A stretch of DNA of 64,000 bases from Corynebacterium xerosis NBRC 16721 = ATCC 373 (GCF_001552415.1 NZ_BCRD01000003.1:1-64000), one strand, 5' to 3'; shown: positions 25,945 through 35,116, numbered from the stretch's first letter. Numbers and translations: made by a program. The notes: a model not told the origin generated them from the letters alone.

Positions 25945-26880
25945 CTACTGCTTGACGGAGAACTTGGCGGAGATGACGCGCGCGACGATGTTGATCAGCG
26001 CGATGATGAGCACCAGCGTCAGCGCGGCGCCCCACATCTTGTCGAACGCGGCGCCGGTGTTGCCGGCCTTGTACATGTCGAGCATGAACAGCGGCAGCGA
26101 GGACTGCGACTGGCCGAACGGGTTCCAGGTGATGATTCGCGACGTCGCGACCAGGATCAGCATCGGCGCCGACTCGCCCATGACGCGGGCGACGGCGAGC
26201 ATGATGCCGGTGACGATGCCCGACAGCGCGGTCGGCAGGACGATCTTCGCGATCGTCTTCCACTTGGGCACGCCCAGGGCGTAGGACGCCTCGCGCAGGT
26301 CGGCGGGGACGACGCGGAGCATTTCCTCGGTGTTGCGGACGACGATCGGCAGCATGAGCAGCACCAGGGCCAGCGACACCGCGAAGCCGGAGCGGCTCAT
26401 GCCGAACATGACGACCCACATCGAGTAGATGAACAGCGAGGCGACGATCGACGGGACGCCGGAAAGGATGTCCACCATGAAGGTGGTGATCTTGCCCAGG
26501 CGCGAGTTGCCGGCGTACTCCACCAGGTAGATCGCGACGAAGATGCCGAACGGGACGGTTATCAGCGAGGTCACCAGCGCCTGCACGATGGTGCCGATGA
26601 TGGCGTGGGCGACGCCGCCGCTCTGGGAGCCGACGGTGACGCCGAGCTGCGACGTCGTCCACCACTCGGCGGAGAGGATCATCGGCGCGCCGCGGGTGAT
26701 CACCTCGAACAGCACCCAGATCAGCGGGACCAGCGCGAGCGCCATGCACGCGTAGATGAAGAAGGAAGCGACCTTGTCGGACGCCTTGCGCGAACCCTTG
26801 ATCGGGGTGAACGCGGAATCGGTCGTGGAAACCTTGGCGGTGGGGTCCTTGTCCAGGACCGCCTGATTGTCGGTGGCCAT
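25945..26880 (-). CDS. pstA: phosphate ABC transporter permease PstA
   Basis: Inner-membrane permease, 311 residues, six helices after a 30-residue polar N-terminus. The EAA loop that contacts PstB is seen as [27 protein letters not shown] (split near 195-220), and the preceding helix pair has [10 protein letters not shown], a Pst/PstA hallmark. The start at MATDNQAVL leaves 10 bp after the pstC stop. Partner of pstC. Confidence 0.95.
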   Translation of the reverse strand: MATDNQAVLDKDPTAKVSTTDSAFTPIKGSRKASDKVASFFIYACMALALVPLIWVLFEVITRGAPMILSAEWWTTSQLGVTVGSQSGGVAHAIIGTIVQALVTSLITVPFGIFVAIYLVEYAGNSRLGKITTFMVDILSGVPSIVASLFIYSMWVVMFGMSRSGFAVSLALVLLMLPIVVRNTEEMLRVVPADLREASYALGVPKWKTIAKIVLPTALSGIVTGIMLAVARVMGESAPMLILVATSRIITWNPFGQSQSSLPLFMLDMYKAGNTGAAFDKMWGAALTLVLIIALINIVARVISAKFSVKQ

Positions 26881-26890
26881 TGTCTGCTCC

Positions 26891-27952
26891 CTACTTCTTG
26901 GCGATGATTCGGGCGGCGGAGTTGACCACGAAGGTCAGGAAGAACAGGACCAGACCGGCGGACATGTACGCGCCCGCCTTCAGGTCGTCGTTGAACTCCG
27001 GTGCCGCGTTGGCGATGGCCGTGGCGAAGGTCGTGCCGCCGTCGAAGAACGAACCGCGGAACGCGTCCGACGGAGAAATGACCATGTACAGCGCCATCGT
27101 CTCGCCGAGGGCGCGGCCCAGGCCCAGCATCGAACCGGAGATGTAACCGGACTTGCCGAAGGGCAGCACGGCCAGCTTGACGGTCTCCCAGCGGGTCGCG
27201 CCGAGCGCCAGGGACGCCTCGATGTGGCCGCGCGGGGTCTGGACGAACACCTCGCGGGTGGTCGCCGCGATGACCGGCAGAATCATGATGGCCAGGACCA
27301 CGCCACCGGTGAAGAGGTTGCGGCCGGTTTCGAACGCCGGCGAGTTGGCGTAGGTGCTGAACAGGAAGATGCCCGAGAGGTTCTCGGCCCCCCACGTGTA
27401 GAAGCCGCCGAGGAACGGGCCGAGGGCCATGAAGCCCCACAGGCCGTAGACGATCGACGGCACCGCGGCGAGCAGGTCCACCAGGTAACCCAGCGGCTTG
27501 ACCAGCTTCTTCGGCGCGTAGCTGGTCAGGAAGATCGCGATGCCCAGGGCGATGGGCATCGCGATGATCAGCGCCAGCACCGAGACGGCGACGGTCACCA
27601 TGAACAGGTTCGGGATGCCGAAGTACATCGCCGACGTGTCGGCGAGGTTCCACCGCTCGTCATAGGTGAAGAAGTTCGCCTCGTTGTTCCGCATCGACGG
27701 AACGGCGCGGAGGATCAGGAAGACGGCGATCGCGATGATCGACGCGGTGACGAGGGACGCGGCGCCGACCGACAGGGTCCGGAAGATCCGGTCGCCGGGG
27801 CGCACGACGCCCTTGGCCACGACCGGCTCGTCGCCGGCCGGGCCGCCGTCCACGCCGAGGCGCGGCGCGTTCGACAGGGTGGAGGCGTCGTGTGCCGCCT
27901 GGTCCTGCTCGGTCATCGCCGAATCCCCTTTCGCGGAGGTGGAGGAAGTCAT
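26891..27952 (-). CDS. pstC: phosphate ABC transporter permease PstC
   Basis: Second permease, 353 residues, with an unusually long polar N-terminus (about 60 residues) before the first helix. Hallmarks are LLAAVPSIVYGLWGFMALGP and the EAA loop HIEASLALGATRWETVKLAVLP. The ATG at 27952 has AAGGAAA upstream; a second in-frame ATG at 27916 with GGGG upstream would shorten the protein by 12 residues. The two cannot be separated by sequence. A 188-bp gap from pstS is larger than the other gaps in the operon and may hold a processing or internal terminator element. Confidence 0.94.
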   Translation of the reverse strand: MTSSTSAKGDSAMTEQDQAAHDASTLSNAPRLGVDGGPAGDEPVVAKGVVRPGDRIFRTLSVGAASLVTASIIAIAVFLILRAVPSMRNNEANFFTYDERWNLADTSAMYFGIPNLFMVTVAVSVLALIIAMPIALGIAIFLTSYAPKKLVKPLGYLVDLLAAVPSIVYGLWGFMALGPFLGGFYTWGAENLSGIFLFSTYANSPAFETGRNLFTGGVVLAIMILPVIAATTREVFVQTPRGHIEASLALGATRWETVKLAVLPFGKSGYISGSMLGLGRALGETMALYMVISPSDAFRGSFFDGGTTFATAIANAAPEFNDDLKAGAYMSAGLVLFFLTFVVNSAARIIAKK

Positions 27953-28140
27953 TGGTGTTTCCTTAGCTGGGTTAGCCTGGTGTTGCGGGTCCCCATCACG
28001 TGCCACTGGCCGACGGCCCTGATCGCACGCGGTTATCGCGCGGATCGGGCCCGTCGGCCGCGGTGCAGATGAGGTGGTGCGGGGAGGCGACGCGGCCCGG
28101 GGGTCCCGGGCGCGCCACGGCTCACCGCGGTCGAACCGTC

Positions 28141-29235
28141 TTACTGGATGGCGTCGACGGCGTCGACGAGCTTCTGCTTGAACTCGCCCTGGACCGGGAT
28201 GTAGCCGAGGTCCTCGAGCTCCTGCGACTGGCCCTCCTCCAGGACGATCTTGAAGAAGTTCTTGACCAGGTCGCGGGTGGTCTCGTCGTAGCCGGCGGAG
28301 CAGACGATCTCGTAGGTCGTCAGCACCAGCGGGTAGGCACCCTCGGCGTCCATGGCGAACAGGGCCTCGGAGTCGACGACCATGTCGTTGCCCTCGCCGG
28401 AGAACTCGACCTGGTCGAGCGCGGTGCCCACGGTGTCGGCGTTGAGCTCGACCGGGCCGTTGCCGAAGTCCATCTTGGCGATGCCCAGGTCCTTGTCCTT
28501 GGCGAAGCCGGCCTCGACGTAGGTGATGGCGCCCGGAACCTGGGCGACCTGGTCGACGACGCCCGCGGAGCCGTTGGCGCCCTGGCCGTTGGCGGTCGGG
28601 AAGGACTTGGAGGCCTCGTGCTCCCAGTCCTCCGGGGCGGCCGAGGTCAGGAACTTCATGAAGTTGTCGGTGGTGCCCGACTCCTCGGAGCGGTAGACGA
28701 CCGAGATGTCGGTGTCGGGCAGCTCGACGCCCTCGTTGACCTCGGCGATGGCCGGGTCGTTCCACTTGGTGATCTTGCCGTCGAAGATCTGCGCGGTCAG
28801 GGCCGGGGTGAGGGAGACGTCGATGCCCTCGAGGTTGTAGGCGATGGCGACGGGGCCGATGACCATGGGCAGGTGCCAGGCGTCGTTGCCGCCGCAGCGC
28901 TCGGCGGCGTCAGCGATCTGCTCGTCCTTCAGCGGCGAGTCGGAGCCGGCGAACGCGACGGTGTTGGCGATGAACTGCGACTGGCCAGAGCCGGAGCCCG
29001 TGGCGTTGTAGGACAGGGTCGAACCCGGTGAGTTGGACTCGAAGAGGGTCGCGAACAGGTCCATCGCGCGCTGCTGGGAGGTGGCGCCCTCGCCCTGCAG
29101 CTCGCCGGTGGTCTCGGAGAGGCCCTCGACCTGGGACTCGCCGGTGGAACCGGTCTCGGAGCAGGCGGACAGGGTCAGGCCGGCGACGGCGGTCAGGCCG
29201 AGGATGGTGGCGCGGCGGCGGGTGTTCTTCAGCAC
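28141..29235 (-). CDS. pstS: phosphate-binding lipoprotein PstS
   Basis: Surface lipoprotein that delivers phosphate to PstCA, 364 residues. The signal peptide has a twin basic start (LKNTRRRATI), a hydrophobic core and the lipobox TLSAC, so the mature protein begins at that cysteine. Phosphate-site blocks are NATGSGSGQSQF, FAGSDSPL and the later YRSEESGTTDNF, all in the usual order. The GTG at 29233-29235 has a strong GGAGGA site; a longer frame starting upstream of it is rejected because the signal peptide would be internal. First gene of pstSCAB, about 170 bp below a PHO-box-like repeat. Confidence 0.96.
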   Translation of the reverse strand: MLKNTRRRATILGLTAVAGLTLSACSETGSTGESQVEGLSETTGELQGEGATSQQRAMDLFATLFESNSPGSTLSYNATGSGSGQSQFIANTVAFAGSDSPLKDEQIADAAERCGGNDAWHLPMVIGPVAIAYNLEGIDVSLTPALTAQIFDGKITKWNDPAIAEVNEGVELPDTDISVVYRSEESGTTDNFMKFLTSAAPEDWEHEASKSFPTANGQGANGSAGVVDQVAQVPGAITYVEAGFAKDKDLGIAKMDFGNGPVELNADTVGTALDQVEFSGEGNDMVVDSEALFAMDAEGAYPLVLTTYEIVCSAGYDETTRDLVKNFFKIVLEEGQSQELEDLGYIPVQGEFKQKLVDAVDAIQ

Positions 29236-29464
29236 GGGTGTTCCTCCGGGAGAATTCTCGGTTTCGGGCAAGTGCCCGACGGGGCTGTCGTTTTCGATTC
29301 GTCCGGGCCGTGCCGTTGAAGAGCACGCCCCATAACAACCTTCGAAGTCCGGTCGGACTCCGCTGATTGGGAAACGTATCGACCGATGGTTGCCGGATCC
29401 CATGCAGAAGATGAACGCAAAGTGAACGCGAGACGTACTTCCGCCACCTACCCGGAGATGTCGA
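29236..29464. other. 229-bp pstS upstream region
   Basis: Holds the PHO-box-like repeat at its far end. No gene is seen. mshD ends at 29465 reading towards this region, so the pst promoter must lie immediately below the mshD stop, and no mshD terminator is visible. Confidence 0.5.
29406..29427 (-). promoter_or_regulatory. PHO-box-like direct repeat upstream of pstS
   Basis: Two 11-bp units, GTTCACTTTGC and GTTCATCTTCT, lie head to tail on the minus strand. This is the GTTCA-with-11-bp-spacing pattern of actinobacterial PhoP boxes. It starts about 170 bp before the pstS GTG, so the transcript would have a leader of 100 bases or more. Confidence 0.7.
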
Positions 29465-30352
29465 TCACACCCCGTACATGACGTCGCGCCGCGTCACGTC
29501 GAAACCGGTTCGCTCGTACGTCCGCACGGCCGGTTCGTTGTCCCCCTCCACGTACAGGATTACCCGATCCGCGCCGCGATCGCGGAGATGCCGCATTCCC
29601 GCGCGCGTCAGCCACCCGCCGACCCCGCGCCCGCGCGCCGCCCCGGCCAGACCGATGACGTACACCTCGCCGACCCCGCCGCCGTGCCATTTGGTCCAGT
29701 GGAATCCGAGGATCTCCCCCGATTCCGCGTCGACGGCGAAGAGCACGCCCGCCGGGTCGAACCATTCCACGCGGCGGGCCCGGCGCAGCCGCCCGGCATC
29801 CCATCCGCCCTGTTCGGGGTGCCAGTCGAACGCCTCGTTGTTGACCGCCAGCCAGGCCTCGTCGACGGCGCCGTCCCCCATGCGCTCCCGCGCCGCCGGC
29901 AGGTTCTCCAGCCGGATGCCCCGCGGCGCGGGCTCGTCGCCGGCGAGCTGCGCGATGGCCTCCCCACCCGCGGTCATCTGCAGCAGTTCGCGCACGACCT
30001 TCCGGCCGGTCGCGGCGGCCAGCTCGGCCGCACCCGCCACGTCACCGTGCGCCCACACGGGAAGTTGCTTTCCGACGAGCCCGTCGACCGCGTCGAGCAG
30101 CGCCTTTCCCCCGCCACGGCACCGCGCGTCCGGCGACACCGCCAATTCGGCGGAATCTTCGGCCACGCCGGCCAATCCGCACAGTGCGCCGTCGTCAAGC
30201 ACCTGCACGTGCCGGTGGCCGGCCTCCTCGTCCTCGAGGCCCCGGACGAACGCCTCGCCGAAGGGCTCGACCCCGTCGGCCGCTGCGACGGACTCCAGCA
30301 GCGCCCGCGCGGCGGCCGGCTCGGGGGCCCCGATCTCGATGGTGAAAGTCAT
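29465..30352 (-). CDS. mshD: mycothiol synthase
   Basis: Acetylates the cysteinyl-glucosaminyl-inositol precursor in the last step of mycothiol synthesis. The 295 residues contain two GNAT domains: a degenerate N-terminal one (1-140) and the active C-terminal one with VYVIGLAGAARGRGVGGWLTRAG (split near 233-255), the acetyl-CoA loop. WHPEQGGWD and NNEAF in the middle are typical of MshD. It overlaps the upstream regulator gene by 4 bases (ATGA), so they are coupled, the same gene pair as in mycobacteria. One copy of the dispersed 11-mer is inside it. Confidence 0.94.
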   Translation of the reverse strand: MTFTIEIGAPEPAAARALLESVAAADGVEPFGEAFVRGLEDEEAGHRHVQVLDDGALCGLAGVAEDSAELAVSPDARCRGGGKALLDAVDGLVGKQLPVWAHGDVAGAAELAAATGRKVVRELLQMTAGGEAIAQLAGDEPAPRGIRLENLPAARERMGDGAVDEAWLAVNNEAFDWHPEQGGWDAGRLRRARRVEWFDPAGVLFAVDAESGEILGFHWTKWHGGGVGEVYVIGLAGAARGRGVGGWLTRAGMRHLRDRGADRVILYVEGDNEPAVRTYERTGFDVTRRDVMYGV

Positions 30353-31038
30353 GCCTGCGCAACCTCTTCCGGTTCGATCGCCTTGTAGCCGACGTTGCGC
30401 ACGGTCGCGATCAGCCCTTCGTGCCGGTGGCCGAGTTTCGCGCGCAAACGCCGGACGTGGACGTCCACGGTACGGGTTCCGCCGTAGTAGTCGTATCCCC
30501 ACACGTCCTGGAGCAGCTGTTCGCGGGTGAACACTCGGCCGGCGTTGCGGGTGAGGAACCGCAGCAGCTCGAATTCCTTGAACGTCAGATCCATGGGGGT
30601 GCCGCCCAGGCGGGCGGTGTACGTGTGCTCGTCGACGACCAGGTCGCCGAGGACCAGCACGGGGCTCTCCTCCGGCTCCGTCACCGGCACCGGGCGGCGC
30701 GACAGGAGCAGGCGCAGGCGGGCGTCGATCTCGGCCGGGGTGGCGCCCGGCAACAGGAAATCGTCGATGGCCCACGACCCGTCGATGGCGATCAGTGCAG
30801 TGTCCGCCGCCAGCACGGCCACGGGCAGATCCGGGTTGGCGCCCGCGATGTGGCGGCACAGCTCGCGGGCGGCCAGCAGGTTCGGGCCGGTGGCGTCGAT
30901 GATCGCCACGGTCACGTCCTCCATCAGCGTCGCCGACGCCTCGGTGGCGGGCAGCCGGATGATGTCGTGGTTGAGCAACCCGATGTTGGGCACGCGTTCC
31001 CGAACCTGAGGGTCGTTGCTGACGATAGCCAGGCGCAC
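30349..31038 (-). CDS. GlnR-like OmpR-family response regulator
   Basis: A 229-residue winged-helix regulator. The C-terminal DNA-binding domain is canonical: LGGTPMDLTFKEFELLRFL, RVFTREQLLQDVWGYDYYGGTRTVDVHVRRLRAKLG (split about 165-200), then RNVGYKA. The receiver domain (1-110) is degenerate; it lacks the clustered N-terminal acidic pair and the usual conserved lysine, as in GlnR-type orphan regulators that work without phosphorylation. No histidine kinase is near. The GTG at 31036-31038 has GGAG at the right distance; the longer upstream frame has no site. Neighbour and partner of mshD. Corynebacteria use AmtR for nitrogen, so the target is unknown. Confidence 0.85.
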   Translation of the reverse strand: MRLAIVSNDPQVRERVPNIGLLNHDIIRLPATEASATLMEDVTVAIIDATGPNLLAARELCRHIAGANPDLPVAVLAADTALIAIDGSWAIDDFLLPGATPAEIDARLRLLLSRRPVPVTEPEESPVLVLGDLVVDEHTYTARLGGTPMDLTFKEFELLRFLTRNAGRVFTREQLLQDVWGYDYYGGTRTVDVHVRRLRAKLGHRHEGLIATVRNVGYKAIEPEEVAQA

Positions 31039-31118
31039 GGGCGCACACTCCGCTTCTTCGGGGTCGTTTACTTGGTCGATCTTAATAGGCCTCGATCTGC
31101 GGACGGGCACCGATGCGG

Positions 31119-31125
31119 TACTAAT
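31119..31125 (+). promoter_or_regulatory. -10 element for a leaderless LmeA-type gene
   Basis: TACTAAT is followed by five G and then the GTG start at 31131, too close for a ribosome site to work. Confidence 0.5.
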
Positions 31126-31130
31126 GGGGG

Positions 31131-31970
31131 GTGAGCATTTCCCGCCCGGTCAAACGCATTTCCGCCGCCGTCGGCGCCATCGCGCTGTTGGCCGTCGGCG
31201 CGGATCTCGGCCTGGCCATTCACGCGGAGCGCAATTTGGCCAACCAGATCCGCGAAGAGATGAACCTGCCGGCCGACCCGTACGTCAGCCTGGGCGGCGT
31301 CGCGTATTCGTCCTCGTTTTTCACCGGCCACTGGAGCTCCATCCAGGTCCGCGCCCGCGACCTGGAGATCGAGGGATTCGGCCTGGTGTCCGTCGAGTCG
31401 GGGGCCGTCGACGTCGAGGTCCCGAAGTCGTCGGTGTGGTCGGGCGACTTCGATTCCGCGTTCACCGAGCGTTACCACACCAAACTGCAGCTCGACGGCC
31501 TTTCGCTGGGCCGGCAGTTCGGTTTCACGGACCTGGCCATCCAGAATCACGAGGACATCTCCCCCGCCGGCGGCTGGGAAACCGAGGCGATCTTCGAGGC
31601 CACTCCCCCGGGCTGGTCCGCTCCCGCGGAGGTCGTCGTCAAGCTGCGGATCCTCGACGGCGACGCGAAGTTCATTCCCGTGGAGGTCCTCTCCGGGCCG
31701 GCGGACGCGGAGTCCGAGGACGTCCTCCGGGGCGACGAGCTTTCCGACGACGCCGCCGCGGAGATTCTTCCGGCCTTCGAACTGGTCCTGACGGGCGCCG
31801 AACTGCCGCTGCGCCAGCGGCCGACGCGCATCTATGTCTCGGGCGGATCGATCTTCATCGAGGGCGACGAACTGTACCGCCTGGTGTCCCCGGAGGATTT
31901 CCTGCCGGTGGCCACGCCCGAACCCGAACTGGGCGGGGAGACGGCCCGGGGCGACGGCGCTTCCCAGTAG
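31131..31970 (+). CDS. LmeA-family (DUF2993) phospholipid-binding envelope protein
   Basis: A 279-residue envelope protein with an uncleaved or cleavable N-terminal hydrophobic segment (about 10-30) followed by an exported domain. NLANQIREEMNLPADPYVSLGG is the usual DUF2993 opening (RELANQL-type). In mycobacteria LmeA binds phosphoinositides and helps lipomannan elongation, so a lipoglycan role is plausible here but not shown. The GTG start fits a leaderless promoter. The FABP-type gene follows 10 bp on. One copy of the dispersed 11-mer lies in the VVVK codons near 31634. Confidence 0.85.
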   Translation: MSISRPVKRISAAVGAIALLAVGADLGLAIHAERNLANQIREEMNLPADPYVSLGGVAYSSSFFTGHWSSIQVRARDLEIEGFGLVSVESGAVDVEVPKSSVWSGDFDSAFTERYHTKLQLDGLSLGRQFGFTDLAIQNHEDISPAGGWETEAIFEATPPGWSAPAEVVVKLRILDGDAKFIPVEVLSGPADAESEDVLRGDELSDDAAAEILPAFELVLTGAELPLRQRPTRIYVSGGSIFIEGDELYRLVSPEDFLPVATPEPELGGETARGDGASQ

Positions 31971-31980
31971 TGTCGGAGGC

Positions 31981-32631
31981 ATGAACGACACCAACGACAC
32001 CACGGGCGACGTTCCCCGCCGCCTCGACGGCAACGAGGCCATCGACCGGGCCGCGCAGCAGTCCGAGTCCACCGGCGGGCGCAACATCACGGACCTGCCC
32101 GGACTCCCCATCGCCGACGACACGGCGAACCTGCGCCACGGCCCCAACCTGCACGACGGACTGCTGGCGCTGCTGCCGCTGGTCGGCGTGTGGCGCGGCG
32201 AGGGCCAGGCGGACACCGTCGTCGACGGCCAGTACCGCTTCGGCCAGCAGATCATCTTCAGCCACGACGGCGAGAACTACCTCAGCTACGAGTCGCGGTT
32301 CTGGAAGATCGACGAGGACGACAACGTCATCGGCCCCGACCTGCGCGAGACCGGATTCTGGCGCATCAACGACGATGACGAGATCGAGTTCCTGTGCACG
32401 CACTCGACCGGCGTGGTGGAGATCTACTACGGCAAGCCCGTCACCGAGCGCGCGTGGGAGGTGCAGGCGGCGTCGACCATGGTCACCGCCACGGGACCTG
32501 CTTCCCTCGGCCCGGGCAAGCGCCTGTACGGCCTGATGCCGAACAACGACCTCGGGTGGGTCGACGAGCGCCTGCGCGGCGACGACTTCTTCCCGCGCAT
32601 GTCCGCCCAGCTGAAGCGCTGGGCCGGATAG
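31981..32631 (+). CDS. FABP-family (nitrobindin-like) protein
   Basis: A 216-residue protein: 55 polar residues, then a ten-stranded beta-barrel of the FABP/THAP4-nitrobindin type. The family motif is VGVWRGEGQADT (about 75-86), then GQQIIFSHDGENYLSYESR and ETGFWRI. Nitrobindins bind haem through a histidine near the C-terminus; here the equivalent end, PRMSAQLKRWAG, has no histidine, so haem binding is doubtful. The ATG at 31981 follows a TAGTGT -10-like hexamer by seven bases, and a GGAGG directly abuts the start, so it may be leaderless or translationally coupled to the LmeA-type gene. Confidence 0.85.
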   Translation: MNDTNDTTGDVPRRLDGNEAIDRAAQQSESTGGRNITDLPGLPIADDTANLRHGPNLHDGLLALLPLVGVWRGEGQADTVVDGQYRFGQQIIFSHDGENYLSYESRFWKIDEDDNVIGPDLRETGFWRINDDDEIEFLCTHSTGVVEIYYGKPVTERAWEVQAASTMVTATGPASLGPGKRLYGLMPNNDLGWVDERLRGDDFFPRMSAQLKRWAG

Positions 32632-32641
32632 CGCGTCCCGC

Positions 32642-33571
32642 CTAACGCGCGAGCGCCTGCTCGCAGAGCTCCCCGAACTCGGCCTCCGCTGCGACGCCGG
32701 GCGACGGGAGCTCTTCGCCGTCCAGGGAGGTCACGCGCACCGCGATGCGCACCGAGGACACCAGCCACACTGCGTCGGCGGTGCGCAGGTCCTCGGGGGT
32801 CAGTTGCGCGGGGACGCACTCCCAGCCCTGCTCCGCGGCGAGGTCGAACAGCGCGGCCTGGGTGGTGCCGGGCAGCACGCCTTCGCCGGGGTTCGGGGTG
32901 AGCAGCCGACGGCCGCGCACCAGGATGATCGTCGACGTCGGCCCCTCCAGGAGGTTGCCCTCCGAGGAGGTGAAGATGACGTCGTCGAAGCCGTGTTCCT
33001 TGGCGTACCGCAGGGCGGCCATGTTCGCGGCGTAGGACAGCGTCTTGGCGCCGATGAGGGCCCACGGCGCCCGGTTGCCCAGGTCCAGTTCGAAACCGCG
33101 CTCGGCGAGCATGACGCGCACGCCGCGCTCGCGGGCTTCGGCGGCGCCGGCGGCCGGGGTGATCATGATGTAGCCGGTGGGCAGGCCGGTGGATTCGCGG
33201 CCCCGGGAGTACACCCAGCGCATGGAGGCATCGCGGTGGGTGACCGATCCGTCGGCCGACGCGCCGTCGGAAGCGGCGCGGTCGAGCGCCCGGGAGTTCC
33301 ATTCGTCGACCGCCAACCCCGATGCCGCGCGCCAGCGGTCCAGGTCCGGGGCGGGCAGCTGGAGCATCTCGGCCGAGGACAGGAATCGGTTTTCGTGGCG
33401 CGCCACGTTGCAGGCGTGGCCATCCCTGACCAGCAGCGTTTCGAAGACCCCGTCGCCGCGCACCGCGCCGAGGTCGTCCGGGTAGAGGAAGGGTTCGGAG
33501 GCGTCCGCGATACGGGGCGCGTCTTCCGAGAGGACGTCGACGAGGATGATGTCGTGCTGGGGGGCTGTCAT
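32642..33571 (-). CDS. aminotransferase class IV, probable aminodeoxychorismate lyase
   Basis: A PLP fold-type IV enzyme, 309 residues. The PLP lysine is in LIGAKTLSYAANMAALRYAK (near 162). GDGVFETLLVRDG near 40-52 and SSEGNLLEGPTSTIILV near 188-204 complete the site. The family includes PabC (para-aminobenzoate), branched-chain and D-amino acid transaminases. The placement next to ygfZ, a folate-dependent protein, favours PabC but does not prove it. The ATG at 33569-33571 is used; one twelve codons upstream is possible. ygfZ begins 34 bp away in the other direction. Confidence 0.85.
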   Translation of the reverse strand: MTAPQHDIILVDVLSEDAPRIADASEPFLYPDDLGAVRGDGVFETLLVRDGHACNVARHENRFLSSAEMLQLPAPDLDRWRAASGLAVDEWNSRALDRAASDGASADGSVTHRDASMRWVYSRGRESTGLPTGYIMITPAAGAAEARERGVRVMLAERGFELDLGNRAPWALIGAKTLSYAANMAALRYAKEHGFDDVIFTSSEGNLLEGPTSTIILVRGRRLLTPNPGEGVLPGTTQAALFDLAAEQGWECVPAQLTPEDLRTADAVWLVSSVRIAVRVTSLDGEELPSPGVAAEAEFGELCEQALAR

Positions 33572-33605
33572 GCCCCATAGCTTATTCCCCGGCGGTCGCG
33601 TTACC

Positions 33606-34718
33606 ATGGCGAGCGTGGCCTTCGATGAGTTGAGTCCGATCGTCCAACACGTTTCAGGGGCGGTCGCCGTCCCGGAGAGGGATCCCGGTGGCCGCGCGGG
33701 CGTCGCGTGGCATTATGGCTCCCCCCTGGTCGAACAGCGCGCCATGGTGGATTCCGCCGCGCTGGTCGACCGTTCCCACCGGCGGGTGCTGCGGATTTCC
33801 GGCCCCGACCGCCTCGAGTGGCTGAACACCCTGTTCTCGCAGAAGCTCGACGACGCCGTGCCGGGATTCGCCTCGGAGGCTCTCGACCTGGATCCGCAGG
33901 GGCGCATCCTGCACCACATGGGCGTCTCGGTCCTCGGCGATTCGGTGCTTCTCGACGTCTCCCCGCTCGGCGCGGAGTCCCTGCACCGGTTCCTGACCAT
34001 GATGATCTTCCGCTCCGACGTCACCGTCGAGCACGCCGATCTGGCGATGCTCTCGGTCGTCGGCCCGGGCTCCGGCGAGGTCCTCGCCGCGGCCGGCCTG
34101 CCCGACCCGGGCGCCGGCGCGGTGGCGGTGGCCGACGACGGCACGGTGGTGCGCGGAACCGCGTGGCCGGCCGACGGCGCCCGCGACGTGTTCGCGGCGC
34201 GGGAGTCGGTGACCGCCGCCTGGGACCGCCTGGTCGCCGCGGGCGCGAAGCCGACCGGCCTGATGGCGTGGGAGGCCGAGCGCGTGGCCGCCCTGCGCCC
34301 GGAGCCGGGCCTGGACGTCGACGAGAAGATGATCCCCCACGAGTCCCCCGCCTGGATCGGCTCCGCGGTGCACCTGGAGAAGGGGTGCTACCGGGGCCAG
34401 GAGACCGTTTCCCGCGTGCACAACTTGGGCCGCCCGCCGCGCACCCTCGTGCTGCTGCACATCGACGGTTCCGATTCCGCCTCCCCGGAGACCGGGGACC
34501 CGGTGGTGGCAGGCAAGCGGACGGTGGGGCGCATCGGCACGGTCGTCGACCACCACGAGTACGGCCCGATCGCGCTGGCGCTGGTCAAACGCTCGTCGCA
34601 GGAAGGCGTCGAACTCACCGCCGGGGGCGTGGCCGTGGCCGTGGACCCGTCGACGGTGGACCGCGACGAGGCGGTGCGGCCGGGACGGGCGGCCGTCGAC
34701 AAGCTGCGGGGGCGATGA
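33606..34718 (+). CDS. ygfZ: folate-binding protein YgfZ (CAF17-like)
   Basis: Helps assemble or repair Fe-S clusters with tetrahydrofolate. The 370 residues show the aminomethyltransferase-like fold. The hallmark KGCYRGQETVSRVHNLGRPPR (near 260-280) includes the K-G-C-Y-x-G-Q-E motif with its cysteine, and LVDRSHRRVLRISGPDRLEWLN is at the N-terminus. The ATG at 33606 is used; the longer frame overlaps the divergent lyase gene. The 34-bp gap between the two starts must hold both promoters. Confidence 0.93.
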   Translation: MASVAFDELSPIVQHVSGAVAVPERDPGGRAGVAWHYGSPLVEQRAMVDSAALVDRSHRRVLRISGPDRLEWLNTLFSQKLDDAVPGFASEALDLDPQGRILHHMGVSVLGDSVLLDVSPLGAESLHRFLTMMIFRSDVTVEHADLAMLSVVGPGSGEVLAAAGLPDPGAGAVAVADDGTVVRGTAWPADGARDVFAARESVTAAWDRLVAAGAKPTGLMAWEAERVAALRPEPGLDVDEKMIPHESPAWIGSAVHLEKGCYRGQETVSRVHNLGRPPRTLVLLHIDGSDSASPETGDPVVAGKRTVGRIGTVVDHHEYGPIALALVKRSSQEGVELTAGGVAVAVDPSTVDRDEAVRPGRAAVDKLRGR

Positions 34719-34919
34719 GATTTAGTCGGGCGATCTAAACCCAGGTCAGAGCCCCGAACCCCTCCCGTCCCGCCGGCGTTGGCCATGACTTGCCGGGCGG
34801 GCGTCAACGTCGCGTCCCCGGATGGGCTATGGTGTCACTCAGGAATTGACGCATTAGATGATGGAGGGGCGGCCGAATCCCCGTGCCGCGCCCCGAACCT
34901 AAACATAGGGGGTCAGGCC
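34719..34919 (+). promoter_or_regulatory. leader and promoter region of the DUF3073 gene
   Basis: A TATGGT -10-like hexamer at 34828-34833 would give a leader of about 80 bases. The leader has a GC-rich hairpin (GGGGCGG at 34865 with CCGCGCCCC at 34887) and ends in AGGGGGTCAGGCC before the ATG. The structure may be a regulatory leader, but it matches no RNA family I know. Confidence 0.4.
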
Positions 34920-35096
34920 ATGGGTCGCGGCCGTGCCAAGGCAAAGCAGGCGAAGGTTGCTCGTCAGCTGAAGTACGACACTCCGGATATGGATCTGGAG
35001 CGGCTCCAGCGGGAGCTCGTGAGCAAGTCGGATGACGACGGAGCTTACGATGACTACTCCGACTGGGAAGACTGGAACAGCGGCGACAGCCGCTGA
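34920..35096 (+). CDS. DUF3073 small conserved protein
   Basis: A 58-residue protein conserved in actinobacteria. It has a basic head GRGRAKAKQAKVARQLKY, a middle TPDMDLERLQREL, and a very acidic tail DDDGAYDDYSDWEDW. The charge layout suggests binding to nucleic acid or a basic partner, but no function is known. The ATG at 34920 has AGGGGG upstream. It is followed directly by a strong terminator and forms its own transcription unit. Confidence 0.9.
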   Translation: MGRGRAKAKQAKVARQLKYDTPDMDLERLQRELVSKSDDDGAYDDYSDWEDWNSGDSR

Positions 35097-35116
35097 CTTT
35101 CGGGACGTTCCATCGC

